From: Thelephora terrestris
Lineage: Eukaryota; Basidiomycota; Agaricomycetes; Thelephorales; Thelephoraceae
Assembly: GCA_015956445.1 (NCBI GenBank)
Contig: WIUZ02000019.1
Location: 372,001-436,000 of the forward strand
DNA: 64,000 bases
Reading direction: 5' to 3'
The notes beneath the pieces are model-generated. The model had not been told where the DNA came from, did no database searches, and saw only the letters and a list, made by a program, of their open reading frames with translations. Made by a program: the position numbers and the translations under genes. Each line of letters starts with the position of its first letter. The first letter of the stretch is position 1. Positions 13,320 to 25,392 of this stretch are shown in pieces.

Positions 13320-15503
13320 ATGTCAACCGTACGCTCTCTTTAACTGTCGTATAGGCTGTGATACTGATAAGATTGCGCAGGCAAACGAGCTCAAAGATCA
13401 AGGAAACAAAGCCTTCCAGGCCAAAGATTACGACACTGCCATCGACTTGTTCACGAAAGCTATCGAGCTCGACCCCAAAAATCACGTTCTGTACTCCAAC
13501 CGAAGTGGTGCAAACTCTGGCAAAAGGCAATGGGCTGAGGCTTTGGAGGACGCTGAGTTGGTGTGTGTCTTTGACTTTGCTTCGATCGAGGCCTATTTTC
13601 GGCTGACTTCTATGCGTGTAGTGCATTAAAATCAACCCTTCGTGGCCGAAAGGGTACGCTAGAAAGGGTGCTGCTCTCCACGGTTCCAGACAATTCGACG
13701 AAGCTATCGCCGCGTATGAGGAAGGGCTCAAACTGGAGGACAGTCCCGCTCTAAGGAGAGGGCTGAAAGAGGTCCAGGATGCAAAAGGTCTGGGATGAGA
13801 CCCGCTTTCAAAACAAGCATATACCCCCCTCTGACGTTCTTCCTTCGTGCAGCACACGACTCCTCAAACGAAGGCGGCCTCGGCCTTGGAAAGTTCTTTT
13901 CCGACCCGAATCTCCTTGGGAAACTCGCTACCAACCCACGGACCGCGAAACACCTGGCGGATCCTGCGTTCAGGCAGAAGCTTCAGTTTATCCAATCCAA
14001 CCCATCCATGGCCGAATCCACGTTGTCTGGAGATCCCAGGATGATCGACGTCCTTGGAGCGTTGATGGGAATCGACATGCAGGGATTCAGCCGCCCAGAG
14101 GGCTCGGACGACCTACCCCCTGGTGTAGTGCCAGGGACAATCCCAGACCCTCCTTCCTCTCCACCTCGAAAGGCCCCGACCCCTCAGGCTTCATCATCGA
14201 AACCTACTCCCCCTCCTCCGGAACCCGCTAAGGTCGAAGAAGTCGAGATGGAGGAAGATGAGGACGACGAGGAGGTGAAGGCAAGGAAGGAGGCTGAGGC
14301 TGAGAAGAAGCTAGGTGCTGAAGCTTACAAGAGGCGGGATTTCGAGGCGGCTGCGACCCACTTTTCCAAAGCGTGGGATATCTGGCCCAAGGATATCACT
14401 TTCCTGACGAACTTGGGAGGTAGATCAGAAACTGCTGCTTAAGTTGGAGGTTGTTCTGACTTTTTTTCTACAGCCGTATACTTTGAAAAAGGCGATTACG
14501 AAAAGTGTATCGAAACTTGTGAAAAAGCTATCGAAGAAGGCCGTGGGGTGGGCAATTTTAAGGAGAGTGCGCTTTGCATCTGCTGACTACTGCTTTTCAT
14601 AGATCCGAGCCGATTATAAGATCATCGCCAAGGCTTACGGGCGTATTGGAACCGCTTACACGAAGACCGGGGACTTGGCTTCCGCCATCAAGAACTTCAA
14701 CAAATCTCTTACAGAGCACCGAACTCCAGACATCCTCAATAAACTTCGCGAAACCGAACGTGCCAAGTCAGAAGCCGAGAAGCTTGCGTACATTGACCCG
14801 GAGAAGTCTGCTCAGGCTAGGGAGGAAGGGAACGGGCTGTTCAAGAAGGGTGATTTCGCTGGTGCCGTTAAGGCTTACACGGAGAGCATAAACAGGGACC
14901 CGAATGACCCCAGGGGATACAATAACCGGGCAAATGCGTATACCAAGCTGGTGGCTCTGCCGGAAGCATTGAAGGACGCAGAGGCTGCCATCAAGGTGGA
15001 CCCCAAGTTCGGTGAGTAACCTCCTAGCACCCAAATTTATGGATGCCAGCTGACGATCGCCGTCCCACAGTCAAGGCCTACATCCGAAAGTCACACATCC
15101 TGTTCACGATGCGGGACTACGTCAAGGCTATCGAAGCCCTACAAGAAGCCGCCGAGCACGACGAAGCTGGTGCACACACGAAGGAAATCCAGGAACAGAT
15201 TTGGAAGTGCCAACAGGCCCAGTTCGCTCAGCGGGATGGAGAGTCCGACGACGATGTCATGCAACGAGCTATGCGCGATCCAGAAGTTGCCGTTCGTATT
15301 CTTTCCTGCATCTATCCCTTCCCCCTGTAACTCCTACTGACGATCTTGTTATTATTTAGCAAATCATGAGTGACCCGGTCATGCAGTCGATCCTGCAACA
15401 AGCTCAGAGCAACCCTGCCGCCCTCCAGGATCATATGAAGAATCCCATCGTCCGGAACAAGATCAACAAGCTGATCAGCGCAGGTATCATCAGGACGAGA
15501 TAA
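13320..15503 (+). CDS. STI1: Hsp70-Hsp90 organising co-chaperone STI1/HOP
   Basis: STI1 bridges Hsp70 and Hsp90 through tetratricopeptide repeats in the cytosol. The start is ATG TCA ACC followed at once by an intron (13329 on), then ANELKDQGNKAFQAKDYDTA, the typical first TPR. TPR1 continues to KINPSWPKGYARKGAALHG. A first STI1/DP domain follows (FFSDPNLLGKLATNPRTAKH, PRMIDVLGALMGID), then a Pro- and Glu-rich linker. TPR2A (EKKLGAEAYKRRDFEAAATH, AVYFEKGDYEKCIETCEKAI) and TPR2B (AREEGNGLFKKGDFAGAVKA) follow. The second DP domain (DDDVMQRAMRDPEVA, QIMSDPVMQSILQQAQSNPA) ends in IVRNKINKLISAGIIRTR and TAA at 15501-15503. All family domains are present in order, so the gene looks whole, with eight short introns. 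Confidence 0.97.
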
Positions 15504-15968
15504 ATCTCGGATTCTGGAGAGGGGCGGGTGACCTATAGCTGAAGTAACCTGGGAGTTTCGTAGTTCCCCATCCTTGTATCGTTGTCTGTACTTTTTATTT
15601 TTTACTCGTTGGTCGGTTTTCGATGCCTATCATAGTTTTCACCAATATCAACTCACGATACACTTCTGTTCCTATGCGATTTGTTTTTGCGATGAGCACG
15701 TTGATATGTTGCGCTGCACGAGTTCGTGGGTGTTTCTTGCCATGTGCTCCGCTATAGATTTTCTCGCACTTCACAATGTCACCCTCCACTAACCCAAACT
15801 ACTCGCCATTTCCCCGGTGCGATACCAGGCTCGATAGATGTGGCACGTGAGGCTGTGTACATATACGAAAGGACATACGGAGTGTTGAAAAGTTGAGCCT
15901 CTTCCCTGCGTGGAAGGCCCACACAAGTCAGGAGCGTACGCGCGCGAGTCTGTGAACAACAAACAAAA
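15504..15968. other. 3' flank of STI1
   Basis: 465 bp between the convergent ends of STI1 (+) and a decayed F-box gene (-). T-rich 3' UTR-like sequence follows the STI1 stop. No gene was recognised. Confidence 0.5.
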
Positions 15969-16825
15969 TTAGCCTTCCAGATGATTGGGCCAACGACAAG
16001 AAAAGCAGCGGTTGCCGCCGCCTCGTTCGTGCTCGGCGCGCAACTCCCCTAATCCGTAAAAATCAGGTAGAAGCTCAGGAAGCCTCCTCCTCCCGAAAAG
16101 TACGCACTCGCCGCTACACACGGACGTGAGAACAATGGTCAGCTCCTTTCTCTTGGTACTGATAGCGACCGTTGCCAACTCGGAGAGAGCTGTGTCGAGG
16201 TTGCTCCACACCCGACTAAAGGGATTGGCATAGGACCGTTTGTTGATCCATCCGTAGATGCAATCCGTCATCAATCTGGTCCACTCCAAGCGGGTGTGTT
16301 TCGTTGGATCCAGGGTCGAGAGAATGTCAGCGGGGGTCACGACACGGCATATTTTTTCCTGCTCCACATCCAATGTCAACTTTGTTAAGTTGAAACAGCT
16401 TCCGAGGCTGAACAGTGGCCGGTGGTCCCGGACCCAAGGCACCGCTGCAGTATGGTTTGATAATTAGTAACTCACCAATTCGCGAGTCTTCTCGTCGAAT
16501 TCAAGGATGCAATGGGCATCGAGAGATCCGGGGCGGGGAACGGTCAGCGGCCACATCTTCAAGTTGGCGACATATATCATGATGGCTTCTGGGGGAATAG
16601 AGGATAAACCGACGTTGTTCGCTCTGATCGTAATCTCCTTGAATAAGTCCGCCCTAGAGCGTCCAGTCCAGTTGTTGGAGACCAATCCACAGGTGTGGAG
16701 TGCCTCGCCCGACGCCACGTCGATGCGATCGTCGGGGTAATTTTTACACTCAGGGTCTCACCTCCGCCAAGTTCGCCATTGACGTTGTCGACGAGCCCCT
16801 GTAGTGGCGGCCTGGACGAAGACAT
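15969..16825 (-). pseudogene. Decayed, internally deleted F-box/LRR-like gene
   Basis: A paralogue of the genes at 17845-19157 and 48472-49805. The N terminus (MSSSRPPLQGLVDNVNGELG) and the F-box-like region (ALHTCGLVSNNWTGRSRADL) are recognisable but lie in different frames. The central LRR-like two thirds of exon 1, from about Pro-Arg-Pro to the exon end, is missing. A short intron (gtgagttactaattatc...ctgcag) then joins to a well-kept exon 2 at 15969-16442 (LFSLGSCFNLTKLTLDVEQE, LSELATVAISTKRKELTIVL, LPELLPDFYGLGELRAEHER). With a frameshift in exon 1 and about 600 bp deleted relative to its neighbour, it is unlikely to make a working protein. Confidence 0.75.
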
Positions 16826-17844
16826 GCGGGTAAGGCAAGTAAGATCGTGAGATGGACTGTGAATTTTTCGGGGTCTGTTAGTGAAGATTAGATTTCTCGG
16901 GGTTCATTAAACGATTCTCGAGCAAAGGGCGACCTTACCGACAACTCGCGGCTGTTACTAGACGACAAGACCTTGCAACAAGCCCCAGATTTTGTTTCGC
17001 GTCTTTTTGAAGCCAAGCGCTCAAACATGTCCACGCGACACCGCGCAGGGTCCCGCCAATTTGAGCGGGGACTGTCAATTCGTATGCTTGTTCCCGGGCG
17101 CTGCGGCAGAGACCGCGGTGATCCGCACGCGCTACCTAGCCCAACGCCGACACCCTTCAAAATCGTTCCAAATCAACACGCATGGCAGTTTTTACGAGCC
17201 AGGCCTGTGAGATTCTGGGGCTAGTTGTAGGCCATGCCCCTCATCGGCGCTAATGGTAACATCGACCTTACGTTGCACGGTGGGAGTGGTGAAGGAACGG
17301 GCGTCTCTTACAACATTGATCGATGAATCAATGATCGGTTGCAGGCGTCTTGCCAAATTTAGGAATGAAGGGTCGGCGAGAAGGCTGGGACTTGAGTACA
17401 ACGTATACCTTGGCCTATTATACGAAAACCACCGTGCGCGACCAAGCCCTCATGCATTTGTTCTACCCGGTCAACGGGGACGCATCTCTGATAATATAGG
17501 GATATCCTCGTTAACAGCCAAATCCCATCCGACGTGTACAACTCGCAACCTTGCGGAGGACATCCCGAATTTTCTGTGGTATACTCGCACGTCAGAGCCC
17601 ACTCATGGGTCTACCTGCATCCGCACCAGAAGGCTTTGCAGAATGGTGTCCGTATCAGTAGCTGCGCTTCTGGGTGGGAAGAGGTGGGGAGTTCTAGTTC
17701 ACAAGCGACTACACGAAAGGATACCAGAAGCTTTCAAAAGTTGAAGCTATTCACTACAAAAGGCCTCCACCGGTCAAGGACGTACACGAACGACATAAAG
17801 TGATGTGATAAGGAACCGTAAATCACTAACTCGGAGAAAGATCG
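16826..17844. other. Region between two F-box-like copies, no recognised gene
   Basis: About 1 kb. A 163-codon + strand frame (17253-17744) is open, but its composition is not convincing and it matches no family known to me. No repeats were seen at its ends. Confidence 0.35.
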
Positions 17845-19157
17845 TCATCTTCCAGAAAACTCACACTCGCGAGGGTGATGGTAATCGCCTCGTTCGTGCT
17901 CGACGCGCAACTCTCCAACTCCATGAAAACGAGGCAGAAGCTCGGGGAGCCACTTCTTCCCAAAAGTTCTGCAATTCCCCCCACAAACGGATGTGAGGGT
18001 GAAGATTAGCTTCTTCCCCTTGGTATCGATAACGGCCTTGGCCAGCTCGGAGAGGGGGGTGTCGATATTGCTCCACACCCGGCGATCACGGGATTCTTGG
18101 TAAAGGCATTGTGTTCTCAACCTGACCGACTCCAAGCGGGTGTGTTGTGTTGGATCGAGGGTCGATAGAATGCTTGCGAAGGCCGATATAAAACATAAGA
18201 TTGTGTATTTCATATCCAAAGTTAGCTCTGATAGGTTGAAACAACTTTTTAAGCTGAACAGTAGAAGTTCATCGCCTGGGTCCTGAGGCACCGCTGCAGC
18301 ACGGTTTGACAGTTAGTGGCATTTTCCTTCTGGTCAAGCATTGTCGACATACATCCCCAAATATGCACTGTGAGAGACGATAGCGACCCTGCGTTAGCTT
18401 CAATTAAGGCGTTCGCGGTGTGGACCATTCCCAGGCCTAAGTATGAATACTTGAAGTTGAGTTTGCTGAACTTGATTGGGAGTTGCGCCATTGAGTCTAC
18501 CAGGGGAACATGATTATCATGGCCGAATGGCGGCAAGACAGCCGATAAAAGCCCGAGCTCCACATTAGTGGAATGCGGCGTGTCCGAGTGAGGCGTCGTA
18601 GAATGGTTCGAGTCTGTGAGTTTGATCTTGCAATCCACGAGGCCAAGTCGCTTGAGGTTTGCGTGAGCCAATATGATGTCGTGGACTAGGCGAAGGGAGA
18701 CGGGACACTGTTCGAGTGTCACTGTTTGCAGCGTGGCGGAAATGGCGGTGATGAACTCGACGAGGTGAACTGGCGCATTGGCGAGTGCCGCACTCGTGAT
18801 CTTGAGGTGTGCTATCGGGCACGCGTAGAACGGCGTAAAGAGATCCGGGGAGGCGGATAGCCGGTACATTCTGTTCCGCGGCTTTATCTCTAGTTCGGTG
18901 ACGTATGGCCTGACGGTTTCCGGGGGAATAATGAGTGAACGAAAATTGTGCGCTTCAATCTTATACGCCTTGAACAAGTGCGTCCTAGCGCGACCGGCCC
19001 AGTTTTTGGAGACCAGCGTGCAGGCATGGAGTGCCTCACACGCGACATCGATGCGATCGTCGGAGTGTTTTTTGTAATCAGGGTCCCAGTAGTCCTCGCC
19101 GAGTTCGTCAATGATCTTGTCGACGAGCTCCTGTGGTAGTGGACTGGATGAGGCCAT
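17845..19157 (-). CDS. F-box/LRR-like protein
   Basis: Two-exon gene of a basidiomycete F-box-like family. Exon 1 starts MASSSPLPQELVDKIIDELG (ATG 19155-19157), chosen because both paralogues start at the same place. It continues with CEALHACTLVSKNWAGRART, an F-box-like helix pair, then leucine-rich stretches (TLQTVTLEQCPVSLRLVHDI, IILAHANLKRLGLVDCKIKL) and SLSSLTVHIWG. A roughly 60-nt intron (gtatgtcgac...gtgctgcag) leads in phase 1 to exon 2 (DELLLFSLKSCFNLSELTLD, LSELAKAVIDTKGKKLIFTL, WLPELLPRFHGVGELRVEHE). F-box proteins recruit substrates to SCF ubiquitin ligases through Skp1; whether this one binds Skp1 is not shown. About 415 residues, apparently intact. Confidence 0.7.
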
Positions 19158-19425
19158 GGATCGTGGGTGAGGCAAACACGATCGTGAGGTGGAGGAGCGG
19201 AGAAAGAGCGGGCGCCTCTTGCCCTCTCGCCAAATGTATTAAGCGCCAGCGAGGAAGCCGGGAGCTGAGTGATTGTGGACTACGAGAAGCGCTCCGTCTG
19301 ATCAAGCACTCGAGTCTGTTTCACCTGGTCAAGGGGGACGCACCCCTGATATATTATTACAAACTTTCCTGCGTATCTTGTACAGCTCTATTCACACCTG
19401 TTGAGGATCCTCTCCGAAAGTCCGT

Positions 19426-20277
19426 CTAAAGAGCGCTCTTGTATGGAAGCAACTTGGATACCGAAGCGCGTGTGCTATTCAGTTCGGCCTTGACTAGAGC
19501 GGAGAATACTTTGAACTTTGGACCAGAGGCCTCGCCTAGGGCGCGCGGGGAATCAGCGGTAAACGAATAAGGAAGTGGAGAAGGAACATTTACCCATGAG
19601 TTGGAATGAACAGGACTCGCTGGTCGTGATTCGAGCACCAGCCTGGCGCATCGATGCGAGAGCAATCGGAACTTCTTCCTTGTTCACACTTGAGACACCG
19701 TCCGCAAGTACGTGCACGTGGGTGACAAGGGAGCGCCTGGGGATGGAACGCCGCATTGAAATCTCGCGTACCTCAATCCCAACAATCAGAACAGACTCGA
19801 AGTCGTGCTGCTTGAGGATTGCCTCGACTGGCGGCACGACCATTGAGAAGAGGGTCTTGTCGAATGTTCCTAGATGCAACGGGCCGAGCTCGTTGACATT
19901 GAGTTCAGGTACCGTTGCTCCCAGTCCTACAACAGCGTGATGATTGTGTTTGTAATTCGTCTGATGAGCGATCCTTCAACGAACCTTTCGGATATTGTTC
20001 AGAGACAATGACGGGAACCTCGAGAATCTATCAGAATAAAGGGGCTGTTAATGGATCCGGTAACCGTGGAGGTCAACGGGCCGACCTTTGCTATCTTGAG
20101 CATCTTGGTCGTGGTCGCGACCACCTCTTCGAAACCATAGATCGCGTCTCCTGTGGCCTCATCGTCAGCAAACGCGCCGGGGATTCGATGGAAGGATGAC
20201 TGACTGAATTTGACCTGAATATCGCAGACGAGGAGGACTGTTTTTTTTGGGTCGAGCCGTCTGATGTTGGCTGACAT
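19426..20277 (-). CDS. Isochorismatase-family (ISOC1/2-like) protein, catalytic Cys apparently lost
   Basis: Starts MSANIRRLDPKKTVLLVCDI (ATG 20275-20277), the ISOC1/2 opening with the family Asp in VCDIQ. After introns come AIYGFEEVVATTTKMLKIAK, NELGPLHLGTFDKTLFSMVV (conserved Lys), VEAILKQHDFESVLIVGIE, then HVHVLADGVSSVNKEEVPIA and MRQAGARITTSESCSFQLMG. A last exon, EASGPKFKVFSALVKAEL, ends at TGA 19426-19428. The stretch after GIE, which in the family contains the nucleophilic Cys (H-x-C-V/I-like), reads VREISMRRSIPRRSLVT here. It has the right length but no Cys. The fold should be kept, but hydrolase activity is doubtful. Divergent from the coiled-coil gene, 214 bp between start codons. 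Confidence 0.8.
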
Positions 20278-20491
20278 GATTTGATTGGAGGAGAGGATCA
20301 GAATAATAATAAATAAAAATTGCGGGCCTTGTTTGTCTCGTTGTTGATTTTGTTCACCACCACCACCAGTCGCTTCCCTTGTGTGGTTTTGACCGTCCGC
20401 CGCTTCACTGTTCCCTCTCGAGTTCGTCTCGCCATTCTTTTTTTGAACAAATCCACAGTCCTTGCAAGGATCTCCGTTCTTTACCTTCGTT

Positions 20492-23400
20492 ATGATGAAC
20501 TCTGTAACAAACGCTATGGACAACGACGTCGTTGAACGAAACAGGGTAAGTCTTGTTCGCTTTCACCTTTCTTATGTCCGTCCCTCACTATTATCACACC
20601 CTTAGTTCGACTCTTTCAAGCTCGGTGGGCCTGACACTACGACAACAAATCCCGCCCTTAAACCAACACATCGTCATGTTCGTTCCCGCTCCCGTAACCT
20701 CTCCATCTCTTCCTCCGTTTCCCTTCCTGCTCGCCCCGCAGATGTCTCTCCCGTCCAGTCCACCTTCTCCGGCCAGCCTGGTGCATCAGCCAATCTCTCC
20801 CCTGTACCCGCTTCAAAGCGCAATTCGCACCACCGCCGGCGCTCGTCGGTTTCCACCCGTCACGAGTCTGCGGACTTGATGGGTGTCTCAGTGGCCAACC
20901 TTCCTCTCTCCGTTTCTGATGACAACATCAACCTCGGCGACAAGGATTCCGTCCGTCGGAGGGCTCTATGGGCTCTCGAAGGGAAACCAGATTTCAGTTC
21001 ATTCTCCAAGGTGGAAATCCCCGACATTGGCGTTCCGGAGCCCCCCAAGAAGTTCGAATTTTGTATGTACCATCGTATGATCACCGAATCAATTCTATTG
21101 CTAAAGACTCTCTATAGCCACCAAACCGCCCTTCCCCGTCATGGGACCCACATTTGGAAATCCTGCCGGAAAGCGCGATTCGTTTGGAAAGCACATCCCC
21201 GCTACGACTTCTTCCAAGGAGCAGCTCCATACCCTTGTCGAGGAAGATGAGGAAAGTGAAGAGTGCGAAGACGACCCCACTATCATCTCGAGCCCCGTTG
21301 AGCTTTCGACGCCCACTGAGATAGTTCCAACTCCTATGGAATCGGCCCCGACTCAGCGCCATCGGCCAGCTCACCTCAATCTTCGTCAACTGGCGCTCGG
21401 AAAGGAAAACGTTAGCCTTCCCACCCCCTCTACACCCACTCAAAGGTCGTCGATGGGCTTGAGGTCGCTCACCTTGGCTACGTCTCCGGTTCCCATCACC
21501 TCCATGGGCGAAAATGAAAGCGCAGCCATCACGAACCGTATGAAACGCCATTCCGTAATGGTCCCCTCTGTCTCTCCCGTCGTTTCCCTCACTCGCCGTG
21601 CTTCCCTCGATTTGGAAGGGAGCTTTCGTTCGCCCAGTTCCTTTCAGACCGACCCCTCCCAGAAACGCAGGAGCATCTCATATAAACAATCCATCGATAT
21701 CACCTCGAACCAATTGCCAACGCCAGCTCTCACACCGACGGTCGAAAACCGACCTGTCTCCGCCTCATCTTCTTCGAGCTTGGCAAGCGTCAGCGATAGG
21801 TGCATGTCGGAGACTGAGCAGCATTTTTTATACCAAGCGCACGCTACCCTCGTACAACGTATAACGGACCTGGAGCGTGCGCTGGCGGCCTCGCAACCGC
21901 GCTCTCGTCCGGGTTCATGTGCTTCTGAATTCTCCACCAGGTCCTCGATATCCGTTTCCCCCGTCCCTGCAGAACCAAGCGATGAAATGCTTCAGCTTCT
22001 CGCAGATCTTAAATCCGAACGGGACGAACTGAACAAGGACGTTCAAGGTTGGCGATCCCGTGTTTCCGACCTTGACAAGCAGGTCGCGGTCCTCTCTCAG
22101 CGCGTCGACTTGGAACGTCGCGAGGCTTGGGTCGCCCGGCAAAGGGCGGGTTTGCTAGAGGTCGAAAAAGCTGGAATTCAGAGGTCCTTGGAAACCATGG
22201 GTGCTGAACTACAGGCCGCTCTCGCGAGGTGTGATGTTTCCAGAATCGAGGCCGACGTTTTGAAAGAGGAGTGCGAGCGTTTGAGGGAAGACCTCAAGGC
22301 CAAGTCCTTCATCGAGGACGAGCTGAGGGAGCTGAGGGCCGAATTGGACCAGGAGAGGAAGAAAAGAGAAGACTTGGAGATCGCTTTGAAGGCTTCGAAC
22401 GTCAACCGTCGTGCCCCCGCGTTTTCCATCGATTCGCAAGTCACTGACGTGGAGTACTCGCCCATAGAGGACTTTAAGATGGCACTCCGCTCTGTCGCTG
22501 AGGAGGAAAGTGAAGATGATTTTGACCAAGATGACGAGCTCGCCGACTACGAACGAGAGGAAGAGGATGACGACACTTTCTCCAGCCAGCTCTCAACTGT
22601 TAGCTCTGCAGAGGACGTTTCTCGTGTCGTTTCCGATCTCAAGGCGGAGATTGCTTCTGCTCCTGCGTCGCCCTCTCACAGTCGCCGTGCTTCTTTGGTC
22701 AAGGTCTGGACGTTCCCTTCGGGTTCTCAGGGCGGCATGTCCAACCCCAAGCAGGCGGAGATCGACAAATTTTTCGGATGCCTCGATTACGATGAAGAAG
22801 AGGAACCCTCCGCGGCTGTCTGTGCTGCAGTGACCGGCGACAGTGGCAAGGGGCTGTTCTCACAGGGCCTTCTGGTTGATGATGATGAATTCCCACCTTT
22901 CCTCATTCCCGCTCAGACTGGTTTCGAAGTCGATGAGGAAACGCCATCTCTTGATGCTATCGAAGAAGGCGAAGAGGAGGAGGAAGACGAACCAGCTCGG
23001 ACTCCTTATGAAGATGACTTTGGTGGTGAGATCGTCGAGGGTGGAATCATTTTCACTTTCACGCCACCGGAGGACTCTGATGTCTCTTCCGAAATCGCTA
23101 CCCCTTCACCCCCCAGGTCTGCACCTGCCAGTCCTCGCGTCTTCTCTCCCAGCCAGGACGAGGAAGTCTCCGTTGTTCCTTTCAAGCTACCCCAATATTC
23201 CGATCCCCCAGTCACCCCTCAAAAACCGTCCGGAATCTCCATCTCGCCGCTCCGTAGGGATACTCCCCCCACTCCTTCTTCTATCCCTCGCGCCGTTGCG
23301 TTGAAGTCGTATAACGCCAACACTCCGACGAAGGCATCCCCTCTCGAGAGGATTGTTCTGAGCCGCTCGAACACCTTCTCCACGCCTCCCAGCAAACGCA

Positions 23401-23881
23401 ACAGTCCGATTCCGACGGGTGTTCAATCCAAGGCCTCGTCAAAGCAGTCCCCTCCTTCGTTCATTCGTCAACCACAACGGTCGAGCACACTACCAACCCG
23501 ACCCAGTATGTGTCCCCCGCTTAGTATGTCTTGATTTTCCTCTTATCCGTACGCGTAGTGAATGAAGGCTTCAACACCCACAGGCTCCTCGATCCCAATC
23601 CGCCGATCCCAGAGGGCGTGATAGTTGACCCAACGCCTTCCTCTCAAACCAATTCCCGTGCCTCCAAGATCTCATTTCAAACGTTCGCAAAGTTGATTCC
23701 GTCATCCTTCTCGTGGAGTTCAAGATCTGTCTCAGTGGCCGAAAAGTCACCGCAGATACTCTCGAGCAGGAGCAGCACCGATAGTGTGGATCGACCCCTT
23801 GTCACAAAGGAAAAACAATTGGAAAAACTGAAGAGCCGTATGGAAGAGGAAGCAAGGATGCGTATGCGCGCTCAAGCGTGA
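20492..23881 (+). CDS. Large Ser/Pro-rich coiled-coil protein of unknown function
   Basis: I do not recognise a named family. Four exons: a short start exon (MMNSVTNAMDNDVVERNR), FDSFKLGG with Ser/Arg-rich sequence, a very long exon from about 21119 to 23509, and a last exon MNEGFNTHRLLDPNPPIPEG ending at 23879-23881. About 1,040 residues. The first 280 residues are Ser/Pro/Thr-rich with possible Ser-Pro phosphorylation sites. A heptad-rich coiled coil spans roughly 21990-22400 (LKSERDELNKDVQGWRSRVS through ELRELRAELDQERKKREDLE). It is followed by several acidic Asp/Glu clusters and a second Ser/Thr-Pro-rich tail. The C terminus is a short basic helix (KEKQLEKLKSRMEEEARMRM). The make-up suggests a cytoskeletal or polarity scaffold, but that is a guess. 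Confidence 0.8.
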
Positions 23882-24842
23882 TACCCTCAACCCTGTTATA
23901 TCCACCCTCACGCTTTTAAGGTGTTCTCGCCTCTTTTATGGACGTTGACACGCTATGATGCCCCGAGTTCTTTGACGACTTCGTGTTTGAAGGACGTTTT
24001 CTTGATTTTGTTGTTTGTCTTTTGCACCCGCTGAAGTTTGTTTTCGGTTCACCCCCTTCTCTCCCCCCTCCACTTACCCCACTTATCCCCCTCTCAGTGT
24101 CCTCGTCTCTTATGCTATCGCTATCGCCGCTCCCCAACTTTTTATCCGTCCTCCTTCCCATCGAAGGATGACTGGCGCAGGTTCCCTTGCACCTTTTATG
24201 TTTATATATCGCTTCTTTATTTCCCCCTTTCCTGTCCTTACCCCCACCTGTCTGTGTTGCTCCGTTCCCTTTGGCTTGATGCCAAACGGACATGAGGGTG
24301 CTCTCCAGGCCTCCCTTCGCCTGTTGTTTCCGATGGCCCCGCCCTACAGTTGTAACGTGTAGTTGTCCCACCGTAAACTCCGTGAGAAACCTAGGTTTTC
24401 TTATGCGGACCACCCCTTCGTCTGTCGGTCACTCTGGGCGGCCAACCCTCCTTCCTGGACTCCGTGGGTTCTCTCTGGTCATTTACCTTTGCTATAAGAC
24501 TGGGTCTTTGAGCTCACCAGAGGTTTGATTTCTCTCTTCGTTTCTACGTCCGCATGTAGTATAACTTTGCAGTTGTGTTTCTAAAAATCCCATCTATGTC
24601 TTATGCATTCATCCTTTGCCCCTCATTCTCCTTGAGTTAGAACCTACAAAAATGACCAATCTCGGCCCAGAAGAAGGATTGTGGAGGTGCCGCACCGACC
24701 GGGTTCACCCGACGGCACGGGGGCGGTTTGAGGGAGATTCCAGCCCAGTCTAGCCTGAACTTGAAGCAAACCTTTCGATCAACTCTCTGCCTGCTCACTC
24801 CTTTTTTCTTACTCGTACGGCCGTCTCTTGAGCTCCACCAAG
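23882..24842. other. Intergenic region, 3' UTR and promoter
   Basis: 961 bp of pyrimidine-rich + strand sequence between two + strand genes. It is expected to hold the 3' UTR of the coiled-coil gene and the promoter of the NDUFA4-like gene. No coding exon was recognised. Confidence 0.5.
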
Positions 24843-25392
24843 ATGTCGCACGTCGCTCGCAAAACCTTCATGAAGAACTGGTTCGCCATCGAGGTAGTTA
24901 GAAATCCCTTCTCGTTCAGGTGTCTCCTAGATTTTGAATGGGACTGAAATATGTTTTGCTTTGGTCCTCTATTGTAGGCCATCCCGATGTAAGTGCCTGT
25001 GGTCTTTTCGTTCTTGCCCTTCCTTCGGGCCCAAGCGGATGAGGAGTCACGCACCGCGCTTTAGCGGTTCGAAGGCTTGGGTTGTGTGGATTGGAAGTGG
25101 CTGACTGCTTTGAGCAGCTATGCAATTACTGGAGTTGTCGCTGGAGGTGCTGGCTGGTACCTTTACCGTTTGGCTCGTGGTCCCGAAGGTAAGTGTCCCT
25201 TACTCCCACTCCCCGGTCGCGTTCGCTCGTCCGTTCCGGAGCTCAACGACTGACGTGACCCCGTTTCGCGCCGTCCGGTTTATAGTTGTGTGGACTAGGA
25301 GCAACCCGGTCCCTCGTAACTCGATTGAACAAGACCAGAACATCAAGATGCATGCTGTTAACCATAAGTTTGACGGCGGAAGGTTCGTGTAA
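24843..25392 (+). CDS. NDUFA4/MLRQ-like (B12D family) inner-membrane protein
   Basis: Small gene pieced together from four exons: 24843-24893, 24978-24988, 25118-25188 and 25286-25392. The product is 79 residues: MSHVARKTFMKNWFAIE, then AIPIYAITGVVAGGAGWYLY, RLARGPE, VVWTRSNPVPRNSI and a tail with DQNIKMHAVNH. One membrane helix (AITGVVAGGAGWYLYRLA) precedes the P(E/D)VxWxRxNPxPxN motif of the MLRQ/NDUFA4 family (PF06522 type), which belongs to mitochondrial respiratory complex IV or I in animals. Exon 2 is only 11 nt (GCC ATC CCG AT); without it the frame and the Ala-Ile-Pro-Ile motif are lost. The introns of 84, 129 and 97 nt are longer than usual for the window. Confidence 0.85.

Noticed and set aside
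16200-16442. Treating the first F-box-like copy as a working gene by itself
   Set aside because: Comparison with the sister gene shows a frameshift and a large internal deletion in exon 1.
17253-17744. 163-codon + strand frame between F-box-like copies
   Set aside because: No homology, no plausible splice partners, and amino-acid make-up not protein-like.
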